Of a DNA stretch of 64,000 nucleotides, positions 11,301 to 24,198 are shown piece by piece. The first letter of the stretch is position 1. The number at the start of each line of letters is the position of its first letter. Location of the stretch: positions 7,130,001-7,194,000 of the forward strand of contig NC_088679.1 of assembly GCF_950023065.1 (NCBI RefSeq), given 5' to 3'. The translations under genes and the position numbers were made by a program. The stretch comes from Planococcus citri. Taxonomy: Eukaryota > Arthropoda > Insecta > Hemiptera > Pseudococcidae. The notes below the pieces were generated by a model. The model saw nothing but the letters and a program-made list of their open reading frames with translations. It made no database searches and was not told where the DNA came from.

Positions 11301-12950
11301 AAACGAAATTATATATTTTTCTTGGGAGGGGGGGGGGAGACTTCTTTATGGGAAAAATTGTAAGAATTCTTCAGCCTCAATTTTTGAAGGGGGGGAGACC
11401 TCTTTACGAGGGAAAACTGTGAAGATTCTGTTAGCCTCAATTTTTAGGAACCCTTGATCTTTTTATCCAGGCCATAGCTTTCGGTGGCGCTTATGTTGTT
11501 CGCCTCGTGCTCGTAGAGAACCCCCCCCCCCCCCAAAAAAAAGAGAAAAAAATAAAAATAAAAATTTTAAAGAGTAAAAAATTGAAGTCTTGTAATTTTT
11601 TTGAAAATTATTTATTTCTAACCTGAATCCTTCGTTTACTGAAAAACCATCTCTTGGTCTCCCAAATTATATTGATCACCTTCATAGAGCAATCTCCCTC
11701 CCCCTAACCCCCCTCTCCCATCAGAACATGCTGGTGAGACTGTGGGGGGGGGGATGTGAACAATATTTAGGAGACCTTGATCTTTTGCCCCAGGTTCACT
11801 CTGGCTCTCGGTGGCACTAATGTTATTTGCCTCGTATAGAGCCTCTTCCCCGGCCACAAAAAAAATTATAAATAAGTGAAAAAATTGATCATTTTATTTC
11901 TGACCTGAATTCTTATTTTACTGATGAACCATCTCTCGGTCTCCCAAACAATACTGATCTCTTTGGAAGAGTAACCTCCCCCCCCCCAATCATCACATGC
12001 TGGGGAGACTGAGAGAGATTGTTGTGAACGGGATCACTTAGAGGAATTGCGACACAACAGTCACAACACACAGAAATACAAGCTTTTAAAAAATTGTGAC
12101 CAACTTTGATTTTTTATTTCATGCGTAATTTTTTAAAAATTTCTCCTAGTTTTGGGGGTTCTACATATGAAGACCAACATTGATTGGCGGTTTTTACTCA
12201 AAAAGATACCTATTTAAAAGAATCCTGATCAGTGATCTTTGAAATATTTTTTTTATACCTATTTAAATTTTGTACTTATTTTTTCCCAATTTTGGGAAGT
12301 TCTGCATAAATAGGACCAATATTTTTTGGACACTGAGGAAGGGTTTTCTTTGAAAAAGAGATTGTTCAGAAGAATTCTGATTCAAAAATGAGATGAATTG
12401 AATTTTTTGTTCATTTTTTAATGGGTGGGTGGGGAGGGGCTTCGGTGCATATTTTTTTGCACTTTTTGCACTTGAGGGAAGGTCAGAAAATAACGATTTT
12501 TTCCTCATAAATTTCAACAACCAACAACTTAGAGTGGATGGTAGCTTACTAAAGCGAAACTTCAAAATACATACAAGATCCATCCTATAAATTTTTGGAT
12601 CATTGCACATAATAAAAAAAATTATTAGCAAATTGCAATCGAGTGCATAAATTCTACAATATTGTATTACATATTAATTGAAATTAAAAATTCAATTTAC
12701 CTTGGTTTTCTCTGTTTTCGTATCAGTTTTTTTTATTTATCAACGAATGTGGAAATGACCATATCCTGCCCTCCAACTTCCTCCCCATAGATCATTCACT
12801 CAATCATTCTTTCAAATCATCCAATACTTATTAAATTTTTTTTCTTGATTATAACCTAATAAAAAATGAGTAAAGTCCTAAAAACCTATCTTTAATATTC
12901 GTTTCGAATTTTCTGTTACAGCGATCAAAGTGGAACTAAGTCGAAGATGA
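2366..12950 (+). CDS. ena: Enabled (Ena/VASP family actin regulator), 9 coding exons, 430 aa
   Basis: Ena/VASP proteins bind actin barbed ends, recruit profilin-actin and promote filament elongation at the leading edge and at adhesions. Coding exons: 2366-2370, 2872-3037, 3122-3277, 3358-3506, 3655-3716, 3797-4110, 4196-4381, 4458-4683 and 12922-12950. They sum to 1293 nt, and all introns are GT-AG. Residues 1-110 are an EVH1 domain (start MNETSIALARASVMIYDD; contains KYNQATATFHQWRDKKQVYG), the module that binds proline-rich FPPPP-type ligands. Residues 180-250 are proline-rich for profilin and SH3 binding (GHHRTSSAPPAPQPPP). Residues 264-284 (SLAAQLQSARLRRSNNK) resemble the G-actin-binding site. 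MASMMDEMQKTLARRRAAV at about 319 matches the F-actin-binding block. Residues 396-430 are the C-terminal tetramerising coiled coil, finished by the terminal exon (AIKVELSRR). The length fits the family (380-570 aa). The start was chosen because 5 nt of exon 1 join in frame to give MNETS. Alternative exons in the middle are possible. Confidence 0.96.
6540..7349. repeat. Degenerate tandem repeats (about 155 bp) in ena last intron, left part
   Basis: A diverged unit recurs about every 150-165 bp. It consists of 'gatttggtc...ttttcattagaaaa', a C-rich block, 'atgatgaaaaattggaac', 'gccccct' and 'aaattttcgtg'. Copies are visible around 6731, 6894, 7058 and 7207. The array resumes at 9825 after the nested transposon block, so it was split by that insertion. 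Confidence 0.65.
7550..9100. mobile_element. CAGGG-ended DNA transposon 2 (middle), non-autonomous
   Basis: Terminal inverted repeats CAGGGTGTCTAACA (14 bp) at 7550 and at the right end, 9100, are flanked by a 5-bp duplication, TTTAC (7545-7549 and 9101-9105). The subterminal zones are oligomers of 'GGTACTGCAAGTACTGTAAA' on both sides. Its own sequence is only 7550-7765 and 8861-9100, because a third element sits inside. A related copy is in Sans intron 1 (40646-45707). No coding capacity. Confidence 0.85.
7766..8860. mobile_element. CAGGG-ended DNA transposon 3 (innermost), non-autonomous
   Basis: Terminal inverted repeats CAGGGTGTCCAC (12 bp) are flanked by a perfect 6-bp duplication, AAGATG (7760-7765 and 8861-8866). 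The subterminal oligomers are 'CCTGGAAAACCTGGAAAA' and 'GTCAGGGAA', present at both ends. The body has three diverged copies of a block with the motif CCCTCGCTTCGCTCGGG (near 7964, 8279 and 8441). The longest ORFs are below 100 codons and resemble nothing. It is the youngest insertion in the nest, because it interrupts element 2, which interrupts element 1. Confidence 0.85.
9825..10380. repeat. Right continuation of the degenerate array split by the nested transposons
   Basis: The same unit as at 6540-7349 continues directly after the GTTCAG duplication ('cttggatttggtcc', 'tcatgatggaaaattgg', 'gccctctcaaaaaa'). This confirms that 7356-9818 is an insertion. Confidence 0.65.
11452..12013. repeat. 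Two-copy diverged tandem duplication (about 300-bp unit)
   Basis: 'CCTTGATCTTTT...CAGG...TCGGTGGC' near 11452 recurs near 11773. 'ACCATCTCTYGGTCTCCCAAA' near 11646 recurs near 11927, followed by C-runs and 'CACATGCTGG' or 'AACATGCTGG'. The copies have diverged through homopolymer length changes. No coding content. Confidence 0.6.
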
Positions 12951-15900
12951 AGACATAGAAATAATGACGTCACCGATGCTGTATCATAATAAAAAGTACG
13001 CGCATATTCGCAACGTAAAAGAAAAAAATTTGACTAAATAAATATTTGGGCAACAAAGTCACCCAAAAAAAAAAATTGTTGCGAAACAAATCGCCAGCAA
13101 ATCAATGAATTTCATTGATGTCTTATGGTGTCAAAAAATTGCGCGCAGGTTTCATCCGAGATCGTATCATTGTCATGTCGGAATAATCGGTATACTTACT
13201 AATTTCTATAATATTTCTCTTCTCATATATTATATTTAACGTTGTTATCATTACGACTGCAATTTTTCGTAATCTTTTTATTTTTTTCTCCCCCCAAGAC
13301 GACATAAGACTGGCTCTCTGCGTACGCGATTTATTTACATTATTCTTGCGTACGTGTGTATATATTTTACGTGTGTATTTTACTCTTCTCATCTTCTTCT
13401 TCTTCTTGTTCGAATTCGAATGGTATACTACATTTACATACTTTAGATATTATTATTATTACGAATTTTTTTTTACCATATAAAAATGCCATATTATCAT
13501 TATTGTTATGATAACTCGCCCGCGTTGTGCGTGTTGTTTAATGTATTATTTTTTTTTCTTCTCTCATTTTTATTAATTCGCATTTCGACATTCTTCTTCT
13601 TCTTTTTTTTTTTGTTCTTCGCGCTCTCGATTCTCGATAATAATTTTTTAATTGTTTCGTAATCGCGTATTATTATCCTCTGGTATATGTAGCTATATAT
13701 CGTTGTGTAGCCTACGTTGCTGCTGTAATTTCTATTTTAAAAAAAGGCTGTTTTGACGAATATTATTGTTGAGAAATCCCCCCCCCCTCCCCAAGTTCCC
13801 TCTCCCAATCTTTTTTTTGTTACTTTTGTAATATTGTGTACATCAATTTTTATTTTGTATTTTTATATGTATTTTTTTTTTCGTTCGTTTTCTTTACTCA
13901 AAGGTGTCGATGTGTGGATGTTTTGACAAATCCTTCTTATATACAATGTTCTTTTAATTTCATCCTACTCTTTTTTTTTTCTTGCGTAATGAATTTCCTC
14001 TTCTAGTTTTTCACCCTCTTCCAAGTTTTGTTCAACGTTGACGTTATTGTTGTATTTTTTCCCCTTCCATTTGCTTCGTTTATTTATTGTGTGTGTGTGT
14101 GTGTCTATGTATCTCGCTCGTCGAAAGAATTTTATTTTTGTAATCGACGTTGGTTGGAAATTTTTAGTCAACGCTATGATAACGTCATCATTCTACCTTT
14201 ATCGACGTTTTTTTTTTATTCGATGCGTAGGTATATAGAATTTTCCTCTGAATACATCCCCTTGACTCTTTTTTTTTTTCATTTTCATTTTCCGATAACG
14301 AGAAATTTCTTATACTTTTTTTTTATTTTTTTTTATTTCGACGTTACGAAATTACGTATCTAGGTTGTTTACAATTCGAAATTTATACGTAAAAGCGAGT
14401 AAAAGTTGCCGAACACTGGTTCATTCCGCTCGTCGACGGTCGACACTCTAGCGAGGAGATTTATTTGTCGAGAATGTTATTTGTAGTTCACAACACTAGG
14501 GTAATGAAAAGCAATTCGAATTTAATTGGAGGACATAATAGAATAATGGTAAATATCCGGTGGTTGTGTTTTGACGATTTGAATTAGTCTATATGGCTCT
14601 CTTGGCTTTGGCTAAATATTTTGTGCTGTTGTGTGGCGACGATGACAACGACCAAGACCGTTATTATTGCGTCGATGTCTCGTCAAAAGCTGCTGGATGC
14701 GGAAGGTCGAGGCAGGGGGGTGTCTTTTTCTGCTTTCGACATCTACGATGGTTTTTTTCCCTACCATTGTTCACCTTGTCAATATTTTTTTCGCAGTTCC
14801 GTTTGCTTTTTCCAATTCCAAGAAGGGAGAGAACGAGTGAAAGAAATGGGTGAAGGTTTGTCGATGCGTGAAGAACTGAAGATGGTTTGCGACAGAATAG
14901 CTTCGGTTCGGTGGTGTATTGATGGTGATAATGAAGTCGACTTATTGTTTTGTCGACGTCGATTCTGCTGGTGTTTGGAAATGTATCGATTTGTGCGTGT
15001 ACAAGAGAAAGGTACAGGTAAAAGACATGTTCGATGTAGGATTGTAGGTATTGTGAAAGTGTAGCGAAAAAAAACGAATGGAATTCGAATCGAATGTGGT
15101 CTCGAAGTATGGAATGTAAAATACGTGTAGGCGATAGATCAGCGGAAGTAGAGGAGGGCGAATTGGGCAAATTCAGTTCGTCGTATTCATTAATTTTTTT
15201 TCTTTTTTCAAGGATGACTGATGGGAATTGAAGGAACTGGGTGTTAAAAAAATTCTCAAAATCTGAATCATGAAAAAAGGCTCCTCTCTGCCCTTCTTTC
15301 CATCCAGGCAGAGACGATTCGAATTGGTGTTTTTTGGGTGGAAGGGGAGGAGGAAAAGATAATAGGTACTCGAACTTGAAATTTATAAAAAAATGTTCTT
15401 CTACATATTTTGAGAAACGTATTTATTCATTTTTTTTTAATATGTAATTATTTTTTTTCAAAAAATATTTTTAAAAAAAATTGAAGAATTTTTAAAATTT
15501 TCTATTTGGCATTTTTGAATAATTTTTCATGCTGTGTGATTGAAATTCAGCACAACTGCCGACTCAGAAATAACTAAGGAAGAATGGAATTTCACCCCCC
15601 CCCCCCTTCAACTGCCTCTGCCAGCCACAGAATTGAAGCAAAGCAGAAAAACGACGCAGGAAATTGATCAAGAAATTGACAAAATTGTATTCTTTCGAAA
15701 AAAGCTGAGAAAATTGTGACTTATTTTTAGAAATTGGGATGAAATATTTGATTTTGTGGTTGTAAAAGTTGAAATTTTGAGCTTTTAAATTGAGGTGTTC
15801 ATTTTTCAAGTCCTTTTTCGTATTGTGGATTTTTTTGATGCATTTTTGTCTACCTCCCCCACCTTTTTTATTCCCATTCTGGATAACGAGAAATAGCTAT

Positions 15901-18900
15901 ATTTTTTTCGAATCCCTGCAGATGTGAAATTTTGTTTTTTTAAAAATCGATTGATTAAAAATGATCGATTTTAATAACCTAAGTGGAAAAAAATTTGATT
16001 TTTCGTGATAGAAATTTTTCAAAAAAAGATTGAATTTTTGACCAAAATGAAAAATTTGGTAGAAAATGAAAACAATTTCCAAAATTTTTAGTTCATAACT
16101 TATGCAGTGTTTTTTTCTTGAAATATTGACAGTTTGTTGAATTTAAAAAAAATTTGATTATTTCAACTACTTATTTTATTTCATTTTATTTTTTTTTTGG
16201 AAATTGGGTTGAAATATTTTGATGTTGTTTTTGTGAAAGTTGAAAATTGGAATTTCAAGGTTTTCATTTTTCAAGTGCTTTTCTTCCATATTGTGGAATT
16301 TTTGCCCCCCCCCCTCCAGATGTGAAATATTTAATATTCTACAAAAAAATTACCTGATTTTTTTGAGACTGAAGTTTTCATGAAAAAAAGAACAAATTTT
16401 TAAACAGAATAAAAAATGTTTCCAAAATCTGAATTTTTTTCATCAATTTTGAATTTTTTTTTCTTCTTTGAAATTGCACAATATTTTGGAGATTGTATGA
16501 AAATTTACAGCTTATTGAAATAAAAAGGAATTTTGATTGAAATTTCTGTTGAAAAAACTTTTTTCTAGAAATTGGAGTGAAATATTTGATGTGGTAGTAA
16601 AAATTTGGAAATTGAAATTTCTGGGTAGATTTTTGCCCCATTCCTCCCCTCTCTTTCATTCCTGTTCTGTACAACGAAAGGATGCAGTTTTTATGAATAA
16701 AAGAACATATTTGTGAGCAGAATGAATTTTGTTTAAAATTTTGACTTAATTGATTTTTAATGAGAATTTGAATGAAACTTTATGGCCTTTTTTCACTTGT
16801 ATCATTTATTTTTAAAAAAGTTTTATTTTGTAACCAAGGTCATGATTTTAATTTCGTTCTAATTTTTTCATAACTATTGATGAATTTTTAAAAAAATCTG
16901 TTAAAAATATTGATGTTTCATAAATTGATTTTTTTTTCATGCAAATTACGTAAAAACTTCGTGTGAAATTTGAGTATTTTCTGTTGGAAAATATTCTGAC
17001 TTTTTTTCTAGCGTATTTTTTGTTTTTTTTTTCTAATTTTTTTTTAGATATTTGTATGATTTTGTGCAAAATATTCGGTTGACTTAATTTTTAAGCCGAA
17101 AGTCTTGCTCTACTCGTTGAAAATTTGTTACAAATCCATTTTTGTAGCAATTCATTGATTACAATAAAGAAAAAAAATCGAGGAAAATCCAAGAAATCTA
17201 TCAACACTTTCAAATTTCAAAACATCAACTTTTCTACGAAAAATGGAGAATTTATTACTCAAATTTGAACAAAAAAAAATCGTAAAAATCGTAAGAAAAT
17301 AATTCAAAATTTTGAGGTATGAATTTTTATTCAGAGGTCTAATGGAATTTACTACTCAAAATATGGGAAAAAATTACGAAATGAAATCAAAGGGAGGAGA
17401 AAATCTAAAAAATGATACATAAATGAATTTCCAAGGGGGGGGGGGGTATATCATCTGAGAAGTTCATCGTGAAAATATTTCCAAATTTTAAAAGATGAAT
17501 TTTTTGAAAAATGGCAAAATTTATTGCTCAAAATTTAGAAGACTTTTTTGGTGTTTTTTCCATTTTTTTTTTTTTTTTTTAGGAATTTGCTTTTGCTAGT
17601 TTGGTTTAAATTCGCCTGATGAGCATTGAAATAGAACTTCGGTGCTTGGAACCCTTCGAGATCGAGTTTTTCGTTTTCTTTTATAAATAATGAAATTTTT
17701 TTCTTCAAAAAATTTGACGAAACATTCAAAAACTGAAACTGAAGACCTAAAATTTTATTTTTTAAATTTGCACCCCCGTTTTGAATTATAATTTGATTTT
17801 TAAAAATTCAAAATTGTGTGACCCTCCCTCCCTTTTGCTCTCTTTGAAGTTGGTATTTTTAAAAATATTTCCTCTATTCGATGTTTTCATCGGAAATTTC
17901 CATTTTCTTCGAGCGAACTATACCAGAGTTCGGTAAATTTTACTCGCTGTTTTAAACAAGTAAAAAAACGTGTGAATTTCGACTCAATGTGCTCAATGAT
18001 TTGCTCAATTACGCAGTCTGTTTGTCCCGCTTGAGTGTAGAGAGAGAGATACCTTCTGTGTACATTATTTTTCTCCCTATGTGTACTCAATTTTTCCCCA
18101 TTATTTTTTTTTCTATTTTCATTCCCTAAGTAGATAAATTGGTGCTCTGATCGTTGATTCTCGTTGTTCTTCAAATCATCCTTGTGTAGGCATAATGTTA
18201 ATCGAACAAACGTTTACAATTGCAAGGTGTTCGAGAAATTATGTTATTTTGTCGCAGCATTCCATAAAAAAGCTATTATCTCCGATCGATGGTCAATTCG
18301 ACTTTTGACGTTTTTTCTCATTTTGAACTACATTGAAAATTTTTTTCATTCAGTTTGGACGACTCGTTGATCTCATTTTTTACCTCTAAAGGTATCTAAT
18401 ACGTATATGAAAATATCGGCTGATTTTTTCGAACACCTTGTACTCGTATTTCTCCGAATAGTATTTTAATATTGAACAAATTCGTATATTTATAAAAAAT
18501 TTTCAAATCGAAACGATGAAACTATAACCGTATTAACAATGCATTTTTTTTTTAGTAATACTCTTGGAAACTGCCATTGGACAAGTACTTAATGGATAAA
18601 TTCTAATTCATTAGTGTATATTATTATTTTTTTTCATTTTATTTTTATTTTTCCATACTGTTTTACGTTTGGTATCAATCATTTATATTTTTTATTTATT
18701 TTCTAATTTTTACGAGTATTTTTTTTAACGACGATTTTTTTTTACGAGACGATATTTTTTTACGAGTATAGTTATTTTAATTTGTAGAACAAATGCGCGG
18801 AATTTGTAATTTTCATTTTCCCTTCGTTTTTGTTTTCTTACTTAGTCGTTTTCACGGCGTAAAATTATTAGTCTCATTGTATATTTCCTATTTTCTAATT

Positions 18901-20250
18901 TTGATCGTGTGATTTTTTTTTTATAATCGACACTGTGAATATTTATTTGTACGATACGCTGGAAAGTTGAATTTTTCTGTTTTTTTTTTTTAGGTGAATT
19001 ACTGCGCCGCTTATACGCGTTTATGTAAATGTATGTGTATGTGTATGTTAGATATATGTTGTATTACTTTTGGCGAATAGGGCGCGCAGAATGGGGCGAG
19101 ACTAGTCATTTAAAAATTATTGTGCGGCAGACCGCAGCTGCAGCAGCCGGATTTAGCGTAGTGATTTTTATTCAGATTCACCTTGGCATAAATATTGCGT
19201 GTAATTCAAATATGTCGTCGTATAATACGCGATCTTGGTTAGTGATTTAACTAAGCCGACAGAATGATAATAAAAAAATTAAAAAAAAAAAATACTCGAC
19301 CTAGAGAACACGATACTATGATACGCTCTACACAGTGAAACGGATAAAATACGAGAACCGAGTCGTTACCCTATAAATTGTAAGCTTTTTAATGAGCAAT
19401 TTAGTATAAATACTATACGAAGACTGGGATAGAGTGTGAATGGCGACGTCTACGTCGACGTCGACATCGTCGCAGACGCCAGGAGATGGCGTTCTAATAA
19501 AAAAAAATGCCATATTAATAAATTATTAGAGAGACTGCTAATGCGTAGATATTAATTGAAAATTCAACCCTAATTTACGATACGACTGGTAGGTTTACAG
19601 ACTGCATATCCATTTTCTTCGCGAGTCGAAGAAAATGTACGTATTCGAAAAGGTCGCTTATACGACGAGATTTTTTGGTTTTGTATCACGACTGTGAGTT
19701 CGATTCTTTGCAAATGAGGCATTTTTTTATGCGACGAATTTTGCAACGAATCGTACTTACGATGTATTGGCACTTTGTTTTCGGTTTGTTTTAACCTAGG
19801 ATATTGATGTTTTAAGTGCTTGAGTAGGTTTAGTAGTATGATGACTTGATTCGTGTGTCGAATTGTGTACATACTATTTGTATAAAAAAATCATCAGTTC
19901 CACGTCGTTCGTTTGTTTATTTTTTATTTATTATTTTTTTTTAAAATTACGCCAGTCATTCGATTTTTTTTTAAGTTAGTATTTTACCATTTACGAATTT
20001 TAATACATCGTATAAATACCTATGTGTAATGTTTTTTTTTTATATCATATATAAATATGCAACCATTCTTTCATTTTGATGATGTATTGCTTCCAGGCAT
20101 TTATTCCTATTATGAGAAAAAAAATCAGAGTAAATGACTCTTTTTATCGTGAATTGCTTTAGCAGTTATATTTTATTTACGATTACCATTAACTGTAAAC
20201 TGTTGAATAAACGTAAATATAATATAAGCTACTTAACGTATTAATTATTG
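12951..20250 (+). other. Downstream of the ena stop: probable long 3' UTR plus intergenic DNA
   Basis: There is no supported gene on either strand. A first AATAAA lies at about 13036, within 90 bp of the ena stop; another ('GAATAAACG') is near 20205. The DNA is rich in poly-T and poly-C runs, with a GT run at about 14090. The block 14590-15170 has higher GC and open frames on both strands, but their composition is not protein-like. A long neuron-type 3' UTR for ena would fit, but the sequence alone cannot set the transcript end. Confidence 0.4.
15560..16680. repeat. Degenerate AT-rich repeat, three copies spaced about 370-470 bp
   Basis: The block 'GAAATTGGGATGAAATATTTGAT...GTTGAAATTTTGAG', followed by a C-rich run, is visible near 15728, 16200 and 16567. 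The copies differ by many substitutions and homopolymer indels. Confidence 0.5.
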
Positions 20251-20467
20251 GCGTTTGATTCATTTCTAGGGTGTTGTGAGGATGTGATTGGTTGCTTGGT
20301 TTTTGGGATGTATCGATTTTTAAAGAGTTGAATAGAAATTATTTTTTTTCTTTTATGAGTTTTTATTTTTCAGACACTAATTTGCCATGCACTTGGCAGC
20401 AAAAACTTGAAATTTCAAACACAAAAATTATGAAGAAATTTTAATAAAGTTGAATTTACATATTATA

Positions 20468-23280
20468 CAGGGTGTATGGTGAGTGGCTATCAAAACTTCA
20501 AACTTGGATATAACCCAGTATGACATGCTGAAAATTTGGACTCCCTAGATCAATTTTTATGAGGGGAAGGGGCAGAAATGGAGGTAAAATAAGGGTTATT
20601 CCGCCTTAAATGGGGTGAGGATGGCCTAGGAAGCTGAAATTTGGATGTGTTGATCACAATGGGAGTACTGACTTATGGTATGATTTTGAACCTCTTTCAT
20701 CCATTTGGGGCCATATTATGCCCCTCCAAAAAAATGACCTTTTCGTCATTTACAACGTTGAACCTTCCCACTCCAGGGGTCAATTCTAGCCCCCAAAAGA
20801 ACCCCACTGCCCAATTTTAACTTTATTTGATCGATCAGAACCGGTTCTAAGACATGAAATGTAAAAATCTCGACCAAAAGAAGTTGAAATAGGGGTAAAA
20901 TAAGGTATTTTCCGCCTTAAATGGGGTGGGGATGACCTAAGAAGCTGAAATTTGGATATGTTGATCACAATGAGGGTACTGACCAATGGTATGATTTTGG
21001 ACCCTTTTTATCCATTTGAGGCCATATTATGCCCCTCCAAAGAAATTACCTTTCTGTAATTTTAAACTTTGACCCTTCCCACTCCGGTGGTGAACTCAAA
21101 CTCCCAAAAGAACCCCATTTCCCAAGTTTGACTTCATTTGACCGATTAGAACAGGTTCCAAGACCTTGAAATGTAAAAATCTCAACCAAAAGAAGTTGAA
21201 ATAGGGGTAAAATAAAATCAGGGATTTTCCGTCTTAAATGGGGTGGGGATGACCTAAGAAGCTGAAATTTGGATATGTTGATCACAATGAGGGTACTGAC
21301 CAATGGTATGATTTTGGACCCTTTTTATCCATTTGAGGCCATATTATGCCCCTCCAAAGAAATTACCTTTCTGTAATTTTAAACTTTGACCCTTCCCACT
21401 CCAGTGGTGAACTCAAGCTCCCAAAAGAACCCCATTTCTCAAGTTTGACTTCATTTGACCGATTAGAACAGGTTCCAAGACATGAAATGTAAAAATCTCG
21501 ACCAAAAGAAGTTGAAATAGGGGTAAAATCAGGGATTTTCCGCCTTAAATGGGGTGGGGATGGCCTAGGAAGCTGAAATTTGGATATGTTGATCACAATG
21601 AGGATACTGACCAATGGTATGATTTTGAACCCTTTTCATCCATTTGGGCCTTGGGGCCATCCGCCATATATATTATGCCCCTTCAAAAAAATGACCTTTC
21701 TGTAATTTTCAACTTTGACCCTTCCCACTCCAGGGGTCAATTCTAGCTCCCAAAAGAACCCCACTCCCCAAGTTTGACTTATTATTTGATCGATTAGAAA
21801 AAGTTCCAAGACATAGAAAATGTAAAAATCTTGAACAAATCTCAAAAGAAGAGGATATAGGGGTACATAATAAGGATTTTTCCACCTTAATTGGAGTAAG
21901 GATGATCTAGGGAAGCTGAAATTTGGATATGTTGATCACAATGGGAGTACTGACCTATGGTATGATTTTGGACTCTTTTCATCCATTTAGGGTCATATTA
22001 TGCCCCTCCAAAAAAAATGACTTTTCTGTAATTTTCAAGTTTGAACGTCCCCAATCCAGGGGTCAATTCTAGCTCCCAAAAGAACCCCACTCATCAAGTT
22101 TGACTTTATTTGATCAATTAGAACAGGTTCCAAAATCCAAGACATGAAATGTAAAAATCTCGATAAAAGGAGGAGGAAATAAGGGTAAAATAAGGTGTTT
22201 TCCACCTTAAATGGGGTGGGGATGATCTAGGAAGCTGAAATTTGGATATGTTGATCACAATGAGGGTACTGATCAATGGTATGATTTTTGGCCCTTTTCA
22301 ACCATTTGGGGCTATATTATGCCCCTCTAAAGAAATAACTTTCAACTTTAACCCTCCCCACTCTAAGGGTCAACTCTAGCTTCCAGAAGAACCCTATTAT
22401 CCAAGTTTTTTGACTTCATTTGATCGATTAGAAGTAGAACTTAGAACAGGTTCCTTAACATAAATATGTAAAAATCTCTATCCAAAGAGAGAGGAGGAAA
22501 TAGGGGTAAAGTAATGGGTTTTCCACCTTACATGGGGTGGGGATGACCTAGGAAGTGGAAATTTGGATATGTTGATCACAATGCGATTGCTGATCAATGG
22601 TATGATTTGGGAGCCTTTTCATCCATTTGGTGCCATATTATGCCCCTCCAAAGAAATGACCTTTCTGTAATTTTCAGGTCAACTCTAGATCCCAAAAGAA
22701 CCCCATTCTCAAAGTTTGACTTTATTTGATCGCTTAGAACCGTTTCCAAGACATTGCGAAAATCTCAATCAAAAGAGGAGGAAATACATATATTATGCCC
22801 CTCCAAAGAAATGACCTTTCGGAAATTTTCAACGTTGACCCTTCCCACTCCAGGAGTCAACCGTAGATCCTAAAAGAACTCTATTCCCCAATTTTGTTTT
22901 TATTTGATCGATTAGAACAGGTTTCAACTTTCCAAGACATGAAATTATTGAAATTAATGTAAAATTCTCGATTGAAAGAGATAAAGTGTTTTTCACCTTA
23001 AATGGAGCGGATATGATCTAAGAAGCTGAAATTTGGATATGTTGATCACAATGGGACTGCTGACCAATGGTATGATTTTGAACCCTTTTCATCCGTTTGG
23101 GGCCATATTATGCCCCTGCAATGAAATGACCTTTCTGTAATTTTCAACGTTGACCCTCCCCAATCCAAGGGTCAACTCTAGCTCCCAAAAGAACCCCATT
23201 CCTCAAGTTTGAATTTATTTGATCGATTAGAACAGGTTCCAACTGTTCCAATTCATAAAAATGTAAAAATCTCGATTCTG
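20468..23280. repeat. Tandem array of about 315-bp units (satellite-like)
   Basis: The landmark GGATATGTTGATCACAATG recurs near 20642, 20953, 21271, 21582, 21923, 22243, 22565 and 23033, a spacing of 311-341 bp with one partial unit near 22770-23000. Each unit also has GCCATATTATGCCCCTCCAA, then 'CTCCCAAAAGAACCCCA', then 'TTTGATCGATTAGAACAGG'. Neighbouring central units (20950-21620) are the most alike. The left edge starts with CAGGGTG at 20468, like the ends of the CAGGG elements, but no matching right end was found. ORFs inside (for example 20786-20986) are only the repeat read in frame. Confidence 0.85.
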
Positions 23281-24198
23281 GATTCAACAAGGAGGCTTAT
23301 ATGCGAAAAATCGTTTTTCGGTTTGATTAAGCGTATATGGAATTTAGTGCTCTTTCCAATGAGCAACACTGCAAATCACAGAAGTTGTCATTTTGTCTTC
23401 AAAATACATGAAAATTAAGTACAAAATATCACAAAAATTCAAAAATATAAAAATTATTCTTTTAAATTTTTTTCCCATAATTTATTGATGTTTTGGGTTC
23501 TGGCTTCGATTTTCTAAGAAATGTTTGGGTTCTAGCATCAGTTCTCAAAAAGCTCACAAAAGCTCACTGAAATAAAGATGAGAAGCTTTAGTCTTTTAGT
23601 TTTCCGCTCCTGGCAAAAATCTGATGGCAGTAATCTCAAAGAGAATTAAACCTTCATACTCCTAACTTCACTTTTCTTTTCAAACAACTCGTATTACGGA
23701 ATAAAAAAATAATAAAACAAAAATAGTAACAATTGATTTTTAAAAAATGGAGTTTTTAATGGTAGACATCATTGTATATCGCTATACATAAATTATCAAC
23801 GTATAAATTTAACAAAATGGGTATATACCGTACAATAATAACACGATTATTAAAATAAAAATTAATTAAAAAGCTTTAAATAAAAATGCAAATTATATAT
23901 GCACAAGAGAAAGAAAAAAAATAATAAATACGAACGAAAGTACATTCAACATACAGTGTACAAGAGGTTTACACATCAAGTGTGTGTGTGAATATCAGTC
24001 ACAGCGAAAATAATAAATGCATGAATTCGCCTACAAACATTGATACTCTTTCCTATAACGATGGTTAAAAATTAATCCCCAATTTGAAGCGGCTCAACAC
24101 TCGTGAATTAAATACCCAAGATAACATAAATTATTCACTGGTTCCACGATTATGGAAGTAGATAAAAATGGTGGTGTTTCGTTATGGTATGGTACAGA
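23281..24198 (-). other. Arp3 3' UTR and intergenic DNA
   Basis: This lies between the satellite array and the Arp3 stop codon. On the minus strand a canonical AATAAA occurs at 23481-23486, about 715 nt after the stop, and is a candidate polyadenylation signal. No other gene is visible. Confidence 0.4.

Larger units (their letters stand above)
4684..12921 (+). other. Last intron of ena, 8.2 kb, repeat-rich
   Basis: It runs from donor GTATGT at 4684 to acceptor TTCTGTTACAG at 12921. The part from 4684 to about 6500 looks single-copy and has no convincing exon. From about 6540 to 10380 it is a degenerate repeat array interrupted by the nested CAGGG elements. From 11450 to 12015 there is a two-copy duplication. 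The remainder is AT-rich with long homopolymers. No internal gene was found. Confidence 0.8.

Noticed and set aside
14593..15170. Overlapping open frames on both strands (86, 147 and 168 codons)
   Set aside because: No start context, splice partner or recognisable domain. Residues are what a pyrimidine-rich, slightly GC-richer stretch would give by chance.
20786..21845. Repeated minus-strand ORFs beginning MVSTLIVINISKFQLLR
   Set aside because: They are the 315-bp tandem unit read in the same frame. The frame breaks between units and there is no sign of selection.
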